Shown here: positions 13,896-28,557 of the stretch, piece by piece | Position numbering within the stretch: the first letter of the stretch is position 1 | How the letters are laid out: each line of letters opens with the position of its first letter | Origin: Leptospira sanjuanensis | Lineage (GTDB): Bacteria; Spirochaetota; Leptospiria; Leptospirales; Leptospiraceae | Length of the DNA: 64,000 nt | Direction: 5' to 3' | NCBI RefSeq assembly: GCF_022267325.1 | Contig: NZ_JAIZBG010000001.1 | Location: forward strand, 2,899,501-2,963,500 | Translations under genes and position numbers: made by a program | The notes under the pieces: model-generated | The model's input: only the letters and a program-made list of their open reading frames with translations | Told to the model about the DNA's origin: nothing | Databases searched by the model: none

Positions 13896-14615
13896 ATGCG
13901 GCGGTTGCGTTTTGGAATCTTAGAAATTTCGATTTTATTCTTCCTTTTCTCCTGCGTGCCCGCCGATCCGGAATACAGACAAAAAGTTTTGGAGAATGTG
14001 CGGGACACTGGTTTTATTTCCAGGGAATTCTTTCAGATCTTAGTCAAGGTTCCCCTTCCCGCAAAGGACGCAGGAATTAAGGAATTGCGAACCCAGTGTA
14101 GAAAGATCGCGGAAACGAAACGGGACGAGATCGCGGTTTCCATTTTGATCAGAGAGATTCGGGAGAACGATCGAATTTACGGAGGAGCGATTCCCGCCGA
14201 TCTTTCGAGCAGCTCCGCACCCGCGCTTCCCAGTCAGATTTCCAGCACGACGTCCGCCGCTTCCACAACTCCGGGAGGAATCGCGGTTTCGGGAAGTTCT
14301 TCCAGCACCGCCGGTTCCAATCAGTCCGCTACGAACGATCCGAATTCTTCCCAAACGCGAACGGCTTCGTCGATTCCCGATCCCCAAGCCGAGAAAAAAG
14401 ATAAGGAGAAGGCAAAGCAGCTCGCGCAGGACGTGCTTGCGTATCGCGGGGCCTTTGCTTGGTTCTTAAATTCGATGTTTCTTTTTAGGGAAGATTATAC
14501 GGACTCCGCGAATTGTACTTTCATTTACAGAAATATTCAGAAAGATTTGTATGCGAACGTTATCCGAAAGGGCATTCAACCCATCTCCAAAGAAGAAACT
14601 CCGGAGGCTCCATGA
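13896..14615 (+). CDS. lipoprotein of unknown function
   Basis: A 239-residue protein read from the ATG at 13896; an open frame extends upstream but only this start gives a signal sequence. The N-terminus ([19 protein letters not shown]) is a signal peptide with lipobox LFSC. The middle is low-complexity, Ser/Thr/Ala/Pro-rich (about 100-165: [17 protein letters not shown] and following), probably a flexible linker. A charged [10 protein letters not shown] helix and a short conserved-looking C-terminal part follow. It diverges from the peptidase operon across a 94-bp gap and overlaps the next gene by 4 nt (ATGA). No family recognised. Confidence 0.75.
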   Translation: MRRLRFGILEISILFFLFSCVPADPEYRQKVLENVRDTGFISREFFQILVKVPLPAKDAGIKELRTQCRKIAETKRDEIAVSILIREIRENDRIYGGAIPADLSSSSAPALPSQISSTTSAASTTPGGIAVSGSSSSTAGSNQSATNDPNSSQTRTASSIPDPQAEKKDKEKAKQLAQDVLAYRGAFAWFLNSMFLFREDYTDSANCTFIYRNIQKDLYANVIRKGIQPISKEETPEAP

Positions 14616-15043
14616 AGTCGATTCAACTTTTCTTATGTACCCTGTCCTTATTGTTCCTGAGCCAATGCACTTCTTCCGGAAAGAAAGCCGAAGTTCCTCC
14701 GGGTCAACAGGAAACCACGACCGTTCGGGAAGAATCGAACGATAATCCCGCGGACGAGTTCATCAAAGCCCCCGAAGGTTTTTTGAATTCGGATACGTTT
14801 CAAGTCGTCATATCTTCTTTGGAAGGAAACGCGGACGTCGCGCAAGACTTGGCGCGCAAACGCGCCCTCAATCTGTTGATCGCGGAAAAGGGAGAAACCT
14901 TCCGTCCAGCCGACAAAACGATCTTGAAAGAACTCGTGGAATCAAAAGGAAAGATCGTAAAACATTCCGGTTCCATCCAAGGGAAAACTTACTTTTTGTT
15001 TCAAGTCAGTTCTCCCGGATTGAAATCTTCGCTCAAACGTTAG
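14612..15043 (+). CDS. small lipoprotein of unknown function
   Basis: A 143-residue protein whose ATG overlaps the stop of the preceding lipoprotein gene (ATGA). [19 protein letters not shown] is a signal peptide with a spirochaetal lipobox FLSQC. A Gln/Thr/Glu-rich linker follows, then a domain at about 55-140 with [30 protein letters not shown] and [15 protein letters not shown]. That helix followed by a strand resembles the small LPP20/FlgT-N-type domains seen in outer-membrane lipoproteins, which is a weak resemblance. Probably co-expressed with its neighbour and acting at the same place. Confidence 0.75.
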   Translation: MKSIQLFLCTLSLLFLSQCTSSGKKAEVPPGQQETTTVREESNDNPADEFIKAPEGFLNSDTFQVVISSLEGNADVAQDLARKRALNLLIAEKGETFRPADKTILKELVESKGKIVKHSGSIQGKTYFLFQVSSPGLKSSLKR

Positions 15044-15182
15044 AGTTTGAACGTTAGACGAAATAGGGTCGATTTCAGAAACGGCGATCGAAACGTCGCG
15101 CAAATCTCTTGAATTCAAAATACGATTTTCAATCGAAGAGATAATCTGAGAACGGTGATTCTTATTCGGAAGCGCGAACCCG

Positions 15183-15578
15183 CTACTGAATCGTTTCTAC
15201 TTGTTGGATTTTGCCGGGAATGCAGATATTCTTGTCGAAGTTGCAGTAATAAATCTTACCGTGAATTTCCAAGGAGCCCTTGCCGGTGACCGTTAACTGA
15301 ATCGGATCTACGGAAGCGAGATATTCCTTTTTCTTTTCGGAAGTTTTCCCTTTCACTTTCAGATCCGCTTTTTCCACCTTCAGGCCTTGACCCGCATTCA
15401 AGAGAATCTTATGAGGAGCGTCTTTTTGAATTCCGTAATTGGTGGGATGAACGATTTTTAAGAGATATGAATTTCCGAAACTTTTTTCCAATTTGAATTT
15501 TACGGGACTTTCGTCTTCCGCTGAAATTCCGAAGGTAACAAAACATACTAAAACACCGATGAGTAACTTCTTTTTCAT
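15183..15578 (-). CDS. periplasmic protein resembling the DsbD N-terminal domain
   Basis: A 131-residue protein with a signal peptide (KKLLIGVLVCFVTFGISA). The mature part is a small beta-sandwich-like sequence, with HPTNYGIQKDAPHKILLN and a C-terminal IYYCNFDKNICIPGKI. The C-x6-C motif followed by IPG resembles the CxxxxxxC-P motif of the DsbD alpha domain, which receives electrons from the DsbD membrane part. If correct it could be a free-standing thiol-disulfide carrier. No partner gene is adjacent. It lies alone, convergent with the lipoprotein pair. Confidence 0.65.
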   Translation of the reverse strand: MKKKLLIGVLVCFVTFGISAEDESPVKFKLEKSFGNSYLLKIVHPTNYGIQKDAPHKILLNAGQGLKVEKADLKVKGKTSEKKKEYLASVDPIQLTVTGKGSLEIHGKIYYCNFDKNICIPGKIQQVETIQ

Positions 15579-15668
15579 ACTAGTTTGACCAAATTACGCG
15601 GCGATTTGTTTAAGAAAAGGATTCTTCTTTTCGAAGAATCGAACGGTTTCCGGGTCACCTACGATGAT

Positions 15669-16222
<554 letters not shown>

Positions 16223-16344
16223 AACTTATCTATCGTTTCTGTGTGAAAGCAGATTTTGACAGAGAAAAGAAATCCTGTCAAGAAACTTGCTCGAAAAGAA
16301 AAAGTGAAACGCCGCTCGATAAGACAACCGGCGTTCTGGCGGGG

Positions 16345-16832
16345 TTATTTGTAGTTCGTAAACTGAACGTCGAAGGGAAGATCGGAAGTTTTCAGAAGAT
16401 GAATCACTTCCTGAAGATCGTCCTTTTTTTTGCCGGTTACGCGCACGGATTCTCCCATGATCGTGACGTTGACTTTCAGCTTGGAATCCTTGATGAGTTT
16501 CGTCACTTCTTTGGTCTGTTCCTTTTCCATCCCTTTGCGGATCTTCACCTTCATCCGAACGGTGCCGCCGGTCGCTGGTTCGATCTTGGATTTGAAGTCG
16601 AAATTCTTTAAGCCGATTCCGCGTTTCGCCATTTTAGAAACGAGAACGTCGATCACACTTTCCAACTTCGCTTCGTTGTCCGAAGTCAAAACGAGTTGTT
16701 CGTCTTCGAGTTGAATGTCGGATTTGGAACCCTTGAAGTCGAAACGATTCTTGATTTCACCGAGAGCCTGAGTGACCGCGTTCGTCAACTCGGGTCTGCT
16801 GATTTCGGAAACCACGTCAAAGGAAGGATCAC

Positions 16833-16836
<4 letters not shown>
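16345..16836 (-). CDS. yajQ: YajQ-family nucleotide-binding protein
   Basis: A 163-residue protein of full family length. The start SDPSFDVVSEISRPELTNAV, the FDFKGSKSDI loop and the C-terminal HLLKTSDLPFDVQFTNYK are the family hallmarks. YajQ proteins consist of two RRM-like halves and bind nucleotides; some members bind cyclic di-GMP. The ATG overlaps the alaS stop (ATGA), so it is translated from the alaS message. It acts in the cytoplasm; the target in this organism is unknown. Confidence 0.95.
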
Positions 16837-19674
<2,838 letters not shown>

Positions 19675-19675
19675 G

Positions 19676-20084
<409 letters not shown>

Positions 20085-20094
20085 TCAGGTCTCC

Positions 20095-20879
<785 letters not shown>

Positions 20880-21253
20880 GTGGGAACTCCAATCGGAATC
20901 GACGGATCCGAATTTAAAAACGCGGGAACTCTTTCGTTCTTAGGACAATTTTTTTGAATTTGTATGAGTTCCTACATTTTTTGGAAGTACGAATCAGTTC
21001 CAATTTACAATCCGTTGAATTTGTGGGAACTCATACATCCGGTTTCACGATATAAGTCGTTGGCCGACCTCGGAATTCGTGTGAGTTCCTACTTAAAAAA
21101 GGAAAGGACAACTTTTTCGGAAGAATCCCCGCGCCAGGGATCGGAGCGGCGCGAAGCGGCTCCCCGACGAGTCGGGAGCCGAAGCGAAAGCGAAGCCGCG
21201 CAGAAGCCCGATCGTTCCGAGAATCGGAACGAGGCGCCCGCAGGAGTTCCCAC
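20880..21253. repeat. cluster of GTRGGAACTC short semi-palindromes
   Basis: Six related motifs occur in 374 bp: GTGGGAACTCC (20880), GCGGGAACTC (20922), GTATGAGTTCCTAC (20962), GTGGGAACTCATAC (21023), GTGTGAGTTCCTAC (21079) and GCAGGAGTTCCCAC (21240). Orientation alternates, so adjacent copies can pair. Further copies are at 33708, 33854, 52969, 59068 and 59101. A dispersed short repeat family is the simplest explanation. Confidence 0.75.
21130..21240. repeat. GC-rich palindromic element (REP-like), copy 1
   Basis: This stretch is much richer in GC than its surroundings and contains imperfect hairpins: GGCTCCCCGAC with GTCGGGAGCC (21158-21180) and CGTTCC with GGAACG (about 21213-21231). It shares GATCGGAGCG, a CGGGAGCC arm and GAGGCGCCC with the element at 33895-34078. 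No coding sequence is supported. Confidence 0.6.
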
Positions 21254-21263
21254 AAAATTTCGA

Positions 21264-21893
21264 TTACTTGCAATCCGCCTTCAGCATTGTGGAAATCGTA
21301 AGTTCCACTTCCGGCCAAAGTTTGGAAACGCCGTCCTTTCCCTTATGCAGATCCAGACAGACTTTGTTGAGAGCCTCGACCGCTCCGAGAGCCTTCCAAG
21401 TTGCAAGATCCAACTTCGCGTTCGCGCTGAGATGTGCCCCTTCGTGTAGGTCGAATGTTACATCCAACTTTTTGGAAACCCCGTTGAACTTAAGTTCAAT
21501 CGCGCCCTTCCCCGATGTTTTGTCGGAATTCAATTCTACGGTTACGACCTTCCCTTCGATTTTCCCGTTTTGTTTCAGCGGATAGAAGAATGCGGATTTG
21601 ATCTTCGCATCACGGTCGTTGTTCCCCGAGTTGACCGTGTTCGGATCGATGGTGAATTTGATTCCTTTCAAGACTTTTTCGACGGAAGTTCCGGACGGAG
21701 TTCCGTCCACTGAAATCTTGTCGAAAGAACCGCCGACGCCTGTCTTCTCCGTAAACTTGAACGCCTTCCAGCCGAACTTCGTACTCGCGTGATCATACGA
21801 ATAATTACAGCTTTGGTTTTTGGTCGGAGCTTCTGAAAATCCGGCGACAAATGGGAGTAGGATCAAACAATAGAATAGAATGATTCGTTTCAT
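21264..21893 (-). CDS. YceI-family periplasmic protein
   Basis: A 209-residue protein with a signal peptide ([19 protein letters not shown]). The lipocalin-like YceI domain is recognisable from [20 protein letters not shown] at the start, [19 protein letters not shown], the KSAFFYPL strand and [15 protein letters not shown]. Family members bind long polyisoprenoid lipids in the periplasm; the ligand here is not known. The gene is followed by the GC-rich repeat block. Confidence 0.88.
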   Translation of the reverse strand: MKRIILFYCLILLPFVAGFSEAPTKNQSCNYSYDHASTKFGWKAFKFTEKTGVGGSFDKISVDGTPSGTSVEKVLKGIKFTIDPNTVNSGNNDRDAKIKSAFFYPLKQNGKIEGKVVTVELNSDKTSGKGAIELKFNGVSKKLDVTFDLHEGAHLSANAKLDLATWKALGAVEALNKVCLDLHKGKDGVSKLWPEVELTISTMLKADCK

Positions 21894-21934
21894 AGTCTTT
21901 CAGACTGCCCCGAAATCGAAGAAAGTCAAGGTTT

Positions 21935-22861
<927 letters not shown>

Positions 22862-22906
22862 GGGAAATATCGCCGATTAGCCCGAGTTTCAAAAGTGTGA
22901 TTCCCT

Positions 22907-22948
22907 ATCCGAATAGAACATTCGACAATGAGAATATTCTATTTGGAT
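22907..22948. terminator. hairpin in the thiL/Insig-like convergent gap
   Basis: ATCCGAATAGAA (22907-22918) pairs with TTCTATTTGGAT (22937-22948) over 12 bp with one G-T wobble and an 18-nt loop. It lies between two convergent stop codons, so it may end transcription from either side. There is no long T run. Confidence 0.45.
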
Positions 22949-22970
22949 GTTATACTTCCTACGGTAAAAT

Positions 22971-23543
22971 TTACGAACGACTTTCCTGTTTGACCCAAGA
23001 GATCAGATTCCAGATCAAAGGCGCTCCGTGCAGATACAAACCGGGGAGCCAGATCGGAACGAATAAAAAGTCCGGCCGCTTATACACAAACAGTCCCGCG
23101 CCGGAAATGATCGCTTCGGCGCCGGTTCCTCCGATCGCAAGAAGAATCGAAAAGACAGTCAAAGACTTCGCTTCCATCGAAAAGATCATCCGGAAAAGCC
23201 AAGCGCCTAAGTAGATTGCTGCAAGCGTATAGGCACTGCCCGCAAAGATTCCGCTGGCAAGATACGCCGCAACGAACCAGATAAGACTTAAAACGAAATC
23301 ACGAACATCGAAGGCTTCCGCTTCTTTCCTAAAAAAAGAAGCCCCGAGATACATTAGTAAAGTTGCAAGTACGAATTGAGGAGCCACCCACCAAGCCTGA
23401 CCGAATACTCCGAAATGAAAGTATCTCAGCACGTTGAACTGTACGTGGATTTGATCGCAAAGAGCAAGACCGATCCCGCCGAGGAAAACTAACGCGATTA
23501 GTTTTTTGGGATTCTCCCGCATGGAAGAGGCAACTGAATTCAT
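22971..23543 (-). CDS. Insig-like polytopic membrane protein
   Basis: A 190-residue protein with about six hydrophobic segments. Comparison from memory with animal INSIG proteins gives collinear matches: LGGIGLALCDQIHVQFNV against the TM1 end and LLQIQRNV; GQAWWVAPQFVLAT against SSAWWVPPCCGTA; and YKRPDFLFVPIWLPGLY against TSPDFLYVRSWLPCIF, at residues about 20-40, 48-61 and 154-170. Length and topology also agree. Insig proteins retain SREBP-SCAP and sense sterols in animals, and bacterial homologues are known (a mycobacterial one has a structure). The bacterial function is unclear. The gene stands alone between convergent thiL and a divergent hydrolase. Confidence 0.75.
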   Translation of the reverse strand: MNSVASSMRENPKKLIALVFLGGIGLALCDQIHVQFNVLRYFHFGVFGQAWWVAPQFVLATLLMYLGASFFRKEAEAFDVRDFVLSLIWFVAAYLASGIFAGSAYTLAAIYLGAWLFRMIFSMEAKSLTVFSILLAIGGTGAEAIISGAGLFVYKRPDFLFVPIWLPGLYLHGAPLIWNLISWVKQESRS

Positions 23544-23788
23544 ACGATTCTCCTTAAAAAAGAATTCCTTTTAAAATGAAAATCCGAACCCGAAACACCG
23601 GACGTCCGCTTCTGTATTGAATTCGGGGGAATTCTTCCCACCCGAGCCGTTCGATCGGCGTTTTGCGGAACGATCCTAAAACGAAGTCATCTTAACAAAG
23701 ACCGCAAATCCTTCCAAACAATTTTTCTTGCAGGATCAAATCCGAAGGATTGAATTGTTCCATTCGAGTAGTGAGGAAACATAAAAAG

Positions 23789-24781
23789 ATGAAGATACTC
23801 AAGTGGGCCCTGGGGATTTTTGGAACGTTCGCCCTTTTTCTCGTCGTCACGTTTTATGCGGGAACGCCGAAATACGAATACAAAACGGTTCCGTTACATT
23901 CCGACTTCGACGCGTATTACAAAGAGAAACTTAAAATCAGTCAGGAGAAAAAGGCCAGACCGAATAACGAAGAAAAGCTGGTTCGTTATTCTCCCGGTAA
24001 AACGGAATACGCCATTCTTTATATCCACGGCTTCGGAGCTTCCCGCGCGGAAGGGGAAGAAGTCACGGACCAACTCGCAAAGGATTTAAAAGCGAATCTT
24101 TATTACGTTCGTCTTCCGGGACACGGAACCAATCTGGAAGATCACAGAGACACCACGTTTCAAGAGATTCTTCAGGATTCCGAGACGGCACTTTTGGAAA
24201 CGGAAAAACTCGGAAACAAAACGATTCTAATCGGAACGAGCATGGGCGGTCTGATTTCGACGTATTTGGCCGCGAAGTATCCGGAACGGGTTCACGCTTT
24301 GATCTTAGGATCTCCCTTTTACGATTTCACGAGCGCCCTCGGAGGAATCTATCAATTCTCCTGGGGAAAGGATTTCGCACATCTCGTAATGGGAAAGATC
24401 CGCAAATCCACGGAAGCTCAAAAGCGCGATCCTGCAAGCGCATTCTGGTATAGGGATCAATATCTCGCAGCGGTTCAAAATCTTTCGGATCTGCGCGAAT
24501 TCATTTTAGGAACCGATCCGTTCTCCAAGATTTCTTCTCCCGTTCTTTTGTTCTATTATTATAAGAACGATAAGGAACAGGACGCGTCGGCTTCCGTTCA
24601 ATCGATGTTAAACGCATTCAAAAAATTGAATGCGAATGGGAAAGCGAGTCCGTTGAATAAGGCGGTAAGGATAGAACTCGGAGATCACGTGTTGTTTTCC
24701 AAATACATGAAGAGCGATAAGACGTTGATCCTCAAGGAGGAGGAAGAATTTTTGAAAAAGGTGTTCGAACCGAAGAAATAA
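23789..24781 (+). CDS. alpha/beta hydrolase, membrane-anchored
   Basis: From the ATG at 23789 the protein has 330 residues; the track of open frame extends 13 codons upstream but the shorter form begins with a clean signal anchor ([19 protein letters not shown]). [19 protein letters not shown] supplies the oxyanion region, VRLPGHGTN is typical of carboxylesterases and lysophospholipases, and the nucleophile elbow is GTSMGG (Ser151). [16 protein letters not shown] and [12 protein letters not shown] carry the likely acid and His. It probably acts on an ester substrate outside the inner membrane. It is a single gene ending at a hairpin. Confidence 0.85.
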   Translation: MKILKWALGIFGTFALFLVVTFYAGTPKYEYKTVPLHSDFDAYYKEKLKISQEKKARPNNEEKLVRYSPGKTEYAILYIHGFGASRAEGEEVTDQLAKDLKANLYYVRLPGHGTNLEDHRDTTFQEILQDSETALLETEKLGNKTILIGTSMGGLISTYLAAKYPERVHALILGSPFYDFTSALGGIYQFSWGKDFAHLVMGKIRKSTEAQKRDPASAFWYRDQYLAAVQNLSDLREFILGTDPFSKISSPVLLFYYYKNDKEQDASASVQSMLNAFKKLNANGKASPLNKAVRIELGDHVLFSKYMKSDKTLILKEEEEFLKKVFEPKK

Positions 24782-24824
24782 CGTTTCGGGTACGCATTGC
24801 TCCGTATCGCTTCGAACCGATCCT

Positions 24825-24857
24825 CCGTAAACCTCCTTACAGAAAAGAGGTTTACGG
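24825..24857. terminator. perfect hairpin between convergent genes
   Basis: CCGTAAACCTC (24825-24835) and GAGGTTTACGG (24847-24857) form an 11-bp perfect stem with an 11-nt loop. It lies between the hydrolase stop and the stop of the lysine-rich-tail protein, so it could serve both strands. T runs are short. Confidence 0.6.
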
Positions 24858-24869
24858 CCTACCGATTAC

Positions 24870-25414
<545 letters not shown>

Positions 25415-25456
25415 GAGATTCCTTTTCAAAGAGTTTTCAAGAAATAAATCTTTTCC

Positions 25457-26590
25457 TCAATCGATCCAGAGGTTTACGATGCTTGCTCCGTGAATACGGG
25501 GAAAGGTCTTAGCGATCGAACGTTTCACCCAAATGGTCTCTCCGTCCGAACCCAAATCCCAAAGAGAACCTCTGAGGAACACGTTGATCCCGTGAGTCGC
25601 GCCCGACTTCGACATTCTTCCCCCAAGCGCGTATTTCAACCAAGCCTCCCCTTCCGTGATCCGATCGACGTCAAGAGCAGAAACGTCCTTCGGATTGGAA
25701 GCTCCGTTATAACCCTTCCAAACCGCAGCCATGGCGTTATCCGGCGCCACATACGAAGGAACCACTACGAAATCTACATTCTGTTTTTTGAATGTATCGT
25801 AGACTTCCGGAAACCAGGAATCCGCACAGACCAGAACCCCGATCCTTCCCGCCGGAACGGACGAAACCTTGAGGTCTACGATCGGAGCCGCTTCGACGAA
25901 GGTTTTTTCGTCCTCGATCGGATAAATCTTCAAGGGAGAATTCTCCACGACTTTACCGTCGCTCGAAAATACGAAGGATCCGTTCTTTAACGCCCCGTGC
26001 CCGACGCGTAAGGTTCCGTCTACGACCGAAGGTTCGGGAAGAAGAATCGACCCGGCAACGATGGTGATCTTGTATTTACGGGCCAATTCGGAAAACGTGC
26101 GAACGTAAATCGAGGACATTTCTTTTGATTTCATTCGAAACAAAGCGTCCCTTACGGAATCCTTTCCTTTGGCCTTGAGTAAATTCCAGATGAACGAATA
26201 GGCGTTGCTCAAAACAAGAGTCCGCATCGCTTCTTCGATTTTCGTAGCGGAAATCACGGATTCTTTTTCCTCCGCAACCACCAACCAAGTTCCCAAATAT
26301 TCCGGGAAAACGACGATCGTTTTCGAATTTAAGAATCCTCTTTTGTGGGCTGTCTCGAGATACGATTCGATCTTTTCCCGAAAATTCTCCTCTTTGGAAT
26401 AATCGTTCGGAATCATCCAAGGCTGAACGCCCAAAAGATTTCCTTTTTTTACGTCCTTGCCGAAACTTTCGATCCGCTCCAAACGAAGATCGGGTTTTCT
26501 CATCGAATGGGAACGGCCCGTAAACGACCAAACGAAATGGCCGCAGAATAGGGAAACGATTGCGACCAAAAGAAGAACGTATTTGTTCAT
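25457..26590 (-). CDS. carbon-nitrogen hydrolase (nitrilase superfamily)
   Basis: Read from the ATG at 26590, which follows a GGTGA ribosome site, the protein has 377 residues; an ATG at 26617 is an alternative. A signal anchor (YVLLLVAIVSLFCGHFVW) suggests export. The Glu-Lys-Cys catalytic set is visible as VVFPEYLGTWL, PLKIYPIEDEKTF and IGVLVCADSWFPEVYD. The family hydrolyses amides or nitriles, and exported membrane forms include apolipoprotein N-acyltransferase, but this protein lacks Lnt's multiple spans. The substrate is unknown. It is a lone gene between the TfoX-like protein and lipoproteins. Confidence 0.83.
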   Translation of the reverse strand: MNKYVLLLVAIVSLFCGHFVWSFTGRSHSMRKPDLRLERIESFGKDVKKGNLLGVQPWMIPNDYSKEENFREKIESYLETAHKRGFLNSKTIVVFPEYLGTWLVVAEEKESVISATKIEEAMRTLVLSNAYSFIWNLLKAKGKDSVRDALFRMKSKEMSSIYVRTFSELARKYKITIVAGSILLPEPSVVDGTLRVGHGALKNGSFVFSSDGKVVENSPLKIYPIEDEKTFVEAAPIVDLKVSSVPAGRIGVLVCADSWFPEVYDTFKKQNVDFVVVPSYVAPDNAMAAVWKGYNGASNPKDVSALDVDRITEGEAWLKYALGGRMSKSGATHGINVFLRGSLWDLGSDGETIWVKRSIAKTFPRIHGASIVNLWID

Positions 26591-26797
26591 AAGATTCACC
26601 GGGGACTTTTTTGTCATCGGTCTCGATTTCGCTCAACTCTATTTTTATAAGAAATCGAAGGATAAAAAAGCCGTCCCTTTGCTCGAAATACATTCCAATT
26701 TATAAATATTCAAAATTTTTAAATTTTTACGGGAACTTTCGATTCGAACGGAAAGAAGTTTCGAGATGCGAAGGGAATGAAATTCTAAGACGGGAAA

Positions 26798-26823
26798 CGC
26801 CGGGGGATTCGAGTCCCTCGGCG
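26798..26823 (-). terminator. stem-loop after the first paired lipoprotein
   Basis: CGCCGGGGGA (26798-26807) and TCCCTCGGCG (26814-26823) form a 10-bp stem with one wobble and a 6-nt TTCGAG loop, 10 bp past the minus-strand stop. The following T run is only three bases. Although the loop looks like a tRNA T-arm, no cloverleaf can be built. Confidence 0.55.
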
Positions 26824-26832
26824 AAATAGGAC

Positions 26833-27537
26833 TCATTTCAATTTAAGCTGTGTTTTGTAACTATGAGAACCGGATACTTTTTCGCTCCCGACATATCCGG
26901 AAATGTTCACCGTTTCTTCGATCGTCATAACCGCCTTGTCCATATCGTTCGCATTTTCGATCGTGGTTTTCGAGCCGGTAGTCGTAAACGTGACTTCAAA
27001 CTTAGGATACAGATAACCGTTCACTTTATAAGAACTGGAGCTGATCGTCATCGAACTGTTCCCGGTCGTTTTGAGCAAACTCTGAGTCGAGGAAGGATCG
27101 ACGGTCACGGTCATCGTTCCGTTTTGTTCCAGCTCTCCTTCCAAAAGCATTTGCGAAGAATTACCGGCGGACTCCACGTTCGGCGCCATCAGAGAACAAG
27201 CGGTATAAGTGATTTTGATTCCCGTAAATTGAGCGTTCATCGAAGCGCCGTTCATGGCTTGCGTAAGATCTCCGGCGAGGGTCATGTTTCCGCCTCTGGG
27301 ACAATCTTGCGACTGGGTGATCAAAGCGAAGGGAGAAACGCTTCCGGTCGAGTAATTTCCGCCGCCTCCGTTATTGCTGCGCGCCATCAACGAAGCATAC
27401 AAACCGGAGATACCCGGGTTTTGATTCTGTAAAGCCAACAGCAAAAGAGCGTTATTCTGCGAATCGTCTTTCTTTTCCCCGCAATTGGAAATAAACAGCA
27501 AAAGAGTAAACGATAGAATCAGTTTTTTAAGTTTCAT
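26833..27537 (-). CDS. lipoprotein, paralogue A of a tandem pair
   Basis: A 234-residue lipoprotein: KKLILSFTLLLFISNC is the signal with lipobox ISNC. After a charged linker comes ALLLLALQNQNPGISGLYA and a Gly/Asn-rich segment, then a domain beginning QDCPRGGNMTLAGDL, with TACSLMAPNVE, SSSYKVNGYLYPKFEVTF and NANDMDKAVMTIEETVNISG. The same order and spacing recurs in the neighbouring gene at 27775-28488, so the two are tandem duplicates. Two cysteines (in CPRGG and TACS) are kept in both and may pair. Outer-membrane location is likely; function unknown. Confidence 0.8.
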   Translation of the reverse strand: MKLKKLILSFTLLLFISNCGEKKDDSQNNALLLLALQNQNPGISGLYASLMARSNNGGGGNYSTGSVSPFALITQSQDCPRGGNMTLAGDLTQAMNGASMNAQFTGIKITYTACSLMAPNVESAGNSSQMLLEGELEQNGTMTVTVDPSSTQSLLKTTGNSSMTISSSSYKVNGYLYPKFEVTFTTTGSKTTIENANDMDKAVMTIEETVNISGYVGSEKVSGSHSYKTQLKLK

Positions 27538-27774
27538 ACTTGGATCCTCCTAAGGAACGATCTAAATATGGAAGTCACGGCCACATTCTGAGACAGAAAT
27601 CCGAAAAAAAAATGAGGGAATTTTCGCACTTAATTTGGAAATAAAATTTTTCGAAGCGAATGGACGGCAGAAAATGTTAAGCGAAATCGAAAGGAACATT
27701 GTTTCAAAGAAGAAGTTCTTAACCCGCCGATTCGGTTCTCGCAAAAGGAATCGATCGACGGGTCGAAACGGCGG

Positions 27775-28488
27775 TTACTTCATCTTAAAAGTGGTTTTTA
27801 AGGTGTAAGTGGTATCGATCGACTTATCGCCGATCGTACCCGTAACGTGAGTCGTTTCGTCTACGGTCACAGTCGCTTTATCCAGATCGTTCGCGTTCTC
27901 GATCGTAAGTTTGGAATTGTTCGTGGAAAACGTAAGATCGAACTTCGGATAAAGATAACCGTTCACCGTATAATTACTGGAAGAAAGATTGTAACTTCCG
28001 CTCTGAGTAACTTTAATCAAAGTCGACGTATTTGCCGGATCCATGGTCTGAGAGATCGTTCCAGACTGTAAAACGTCTCCGTTCAGAACCAGCAACGAAG
28101 AATCCTGACTGGATCCGTCGATACGAGGAGCGAGGAAAGAACAGGCCGTGTAGGTGTGTTTGATTGCGGTCAAAGTCGCGGTAAAGACGCCTCCCGCCAT
28201 ACCCATAGTTATATCTCCGTTGGCCGTATCGCTACCGCCTCTCGGACAAGGATACGTACCGCTATATGCTTGAAAGGGAGAAACGTTTCCTTTGGAATAC
28301 GCTCCCGCACCGCCTCCTCCTCCGCCGTTTTGTTTGGCTAAGATCGCATACACACCGGAAATTCCCTGGTCCTTAGGCATCAGCGCCAAAAGAAGCGCGG
28401 CTTGTTCGTTCGAATCGTCTCCGCCTTTGCCTCCGCATTGGATCACGAGCAAGACGGTCGTCAGCGTAAAGAATATTTTTTGAAACAT
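27775..28488 (-). CDS. lipoprotein, paralogue B of a tandem pair
   Basis: A 237-residue lipoprotein with signal FQKIFFTLTTVLLVIQC. AALLLALMPKDQGISGVYA is followed by a glycine run (about residues 56-62) and then YPCPRGGSDTANGDITMG, TACSFLAPRIDG, SSNYTVNGYLYPKFDLTF and NANDLDKATVTVDETTHVTG. Every one of these blocks has its counterpart in the gene downstream (26833-27537). The 237-bp gap between the two shows only AT-rich sequence, so each may have its own promoter. Function unknown; probably an outer-membrane lipoprotein of a genus-restricted family. Confidence 0.8.
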   Translation of the reverse strand: MFQKIFFTLTTVLLVIQCGGKGGDDSNEQAALLLALMPKDQGISGVYAILAKQNGGGGGGAGAYSKGNVSPFQAYSGTYPCPRGGSDTANGDITMGMAGGVFTATLTAIKHTYTACSFLAPRIDGSSQDSSLLVLNGDVLQSGTISQTMDPANTSTLIKVTQSGSYNLSSSNYTVNGYLYPKFDLTFSTNNSKLTIENANDLDKATVTVDETTHVTGTIGDKSIDTTYTLKTTFKMK

Positions 28489-28557
28489 TGGTTTGAGTCC
28501 TCCTGATGGATTCTAATCAAGCCAACGATTCAAAAAAAAAATTGTGCCACGCCGTAT

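Noticed and set aside
26798..26823. tRNA-like T-arm (GGATTCGAGTCC)
   Set aside because: The stem continues as a simple 10-bp hairpin; no acceptor, D or anticodon arm can be drawn upstream, so it is more likely a terminator.
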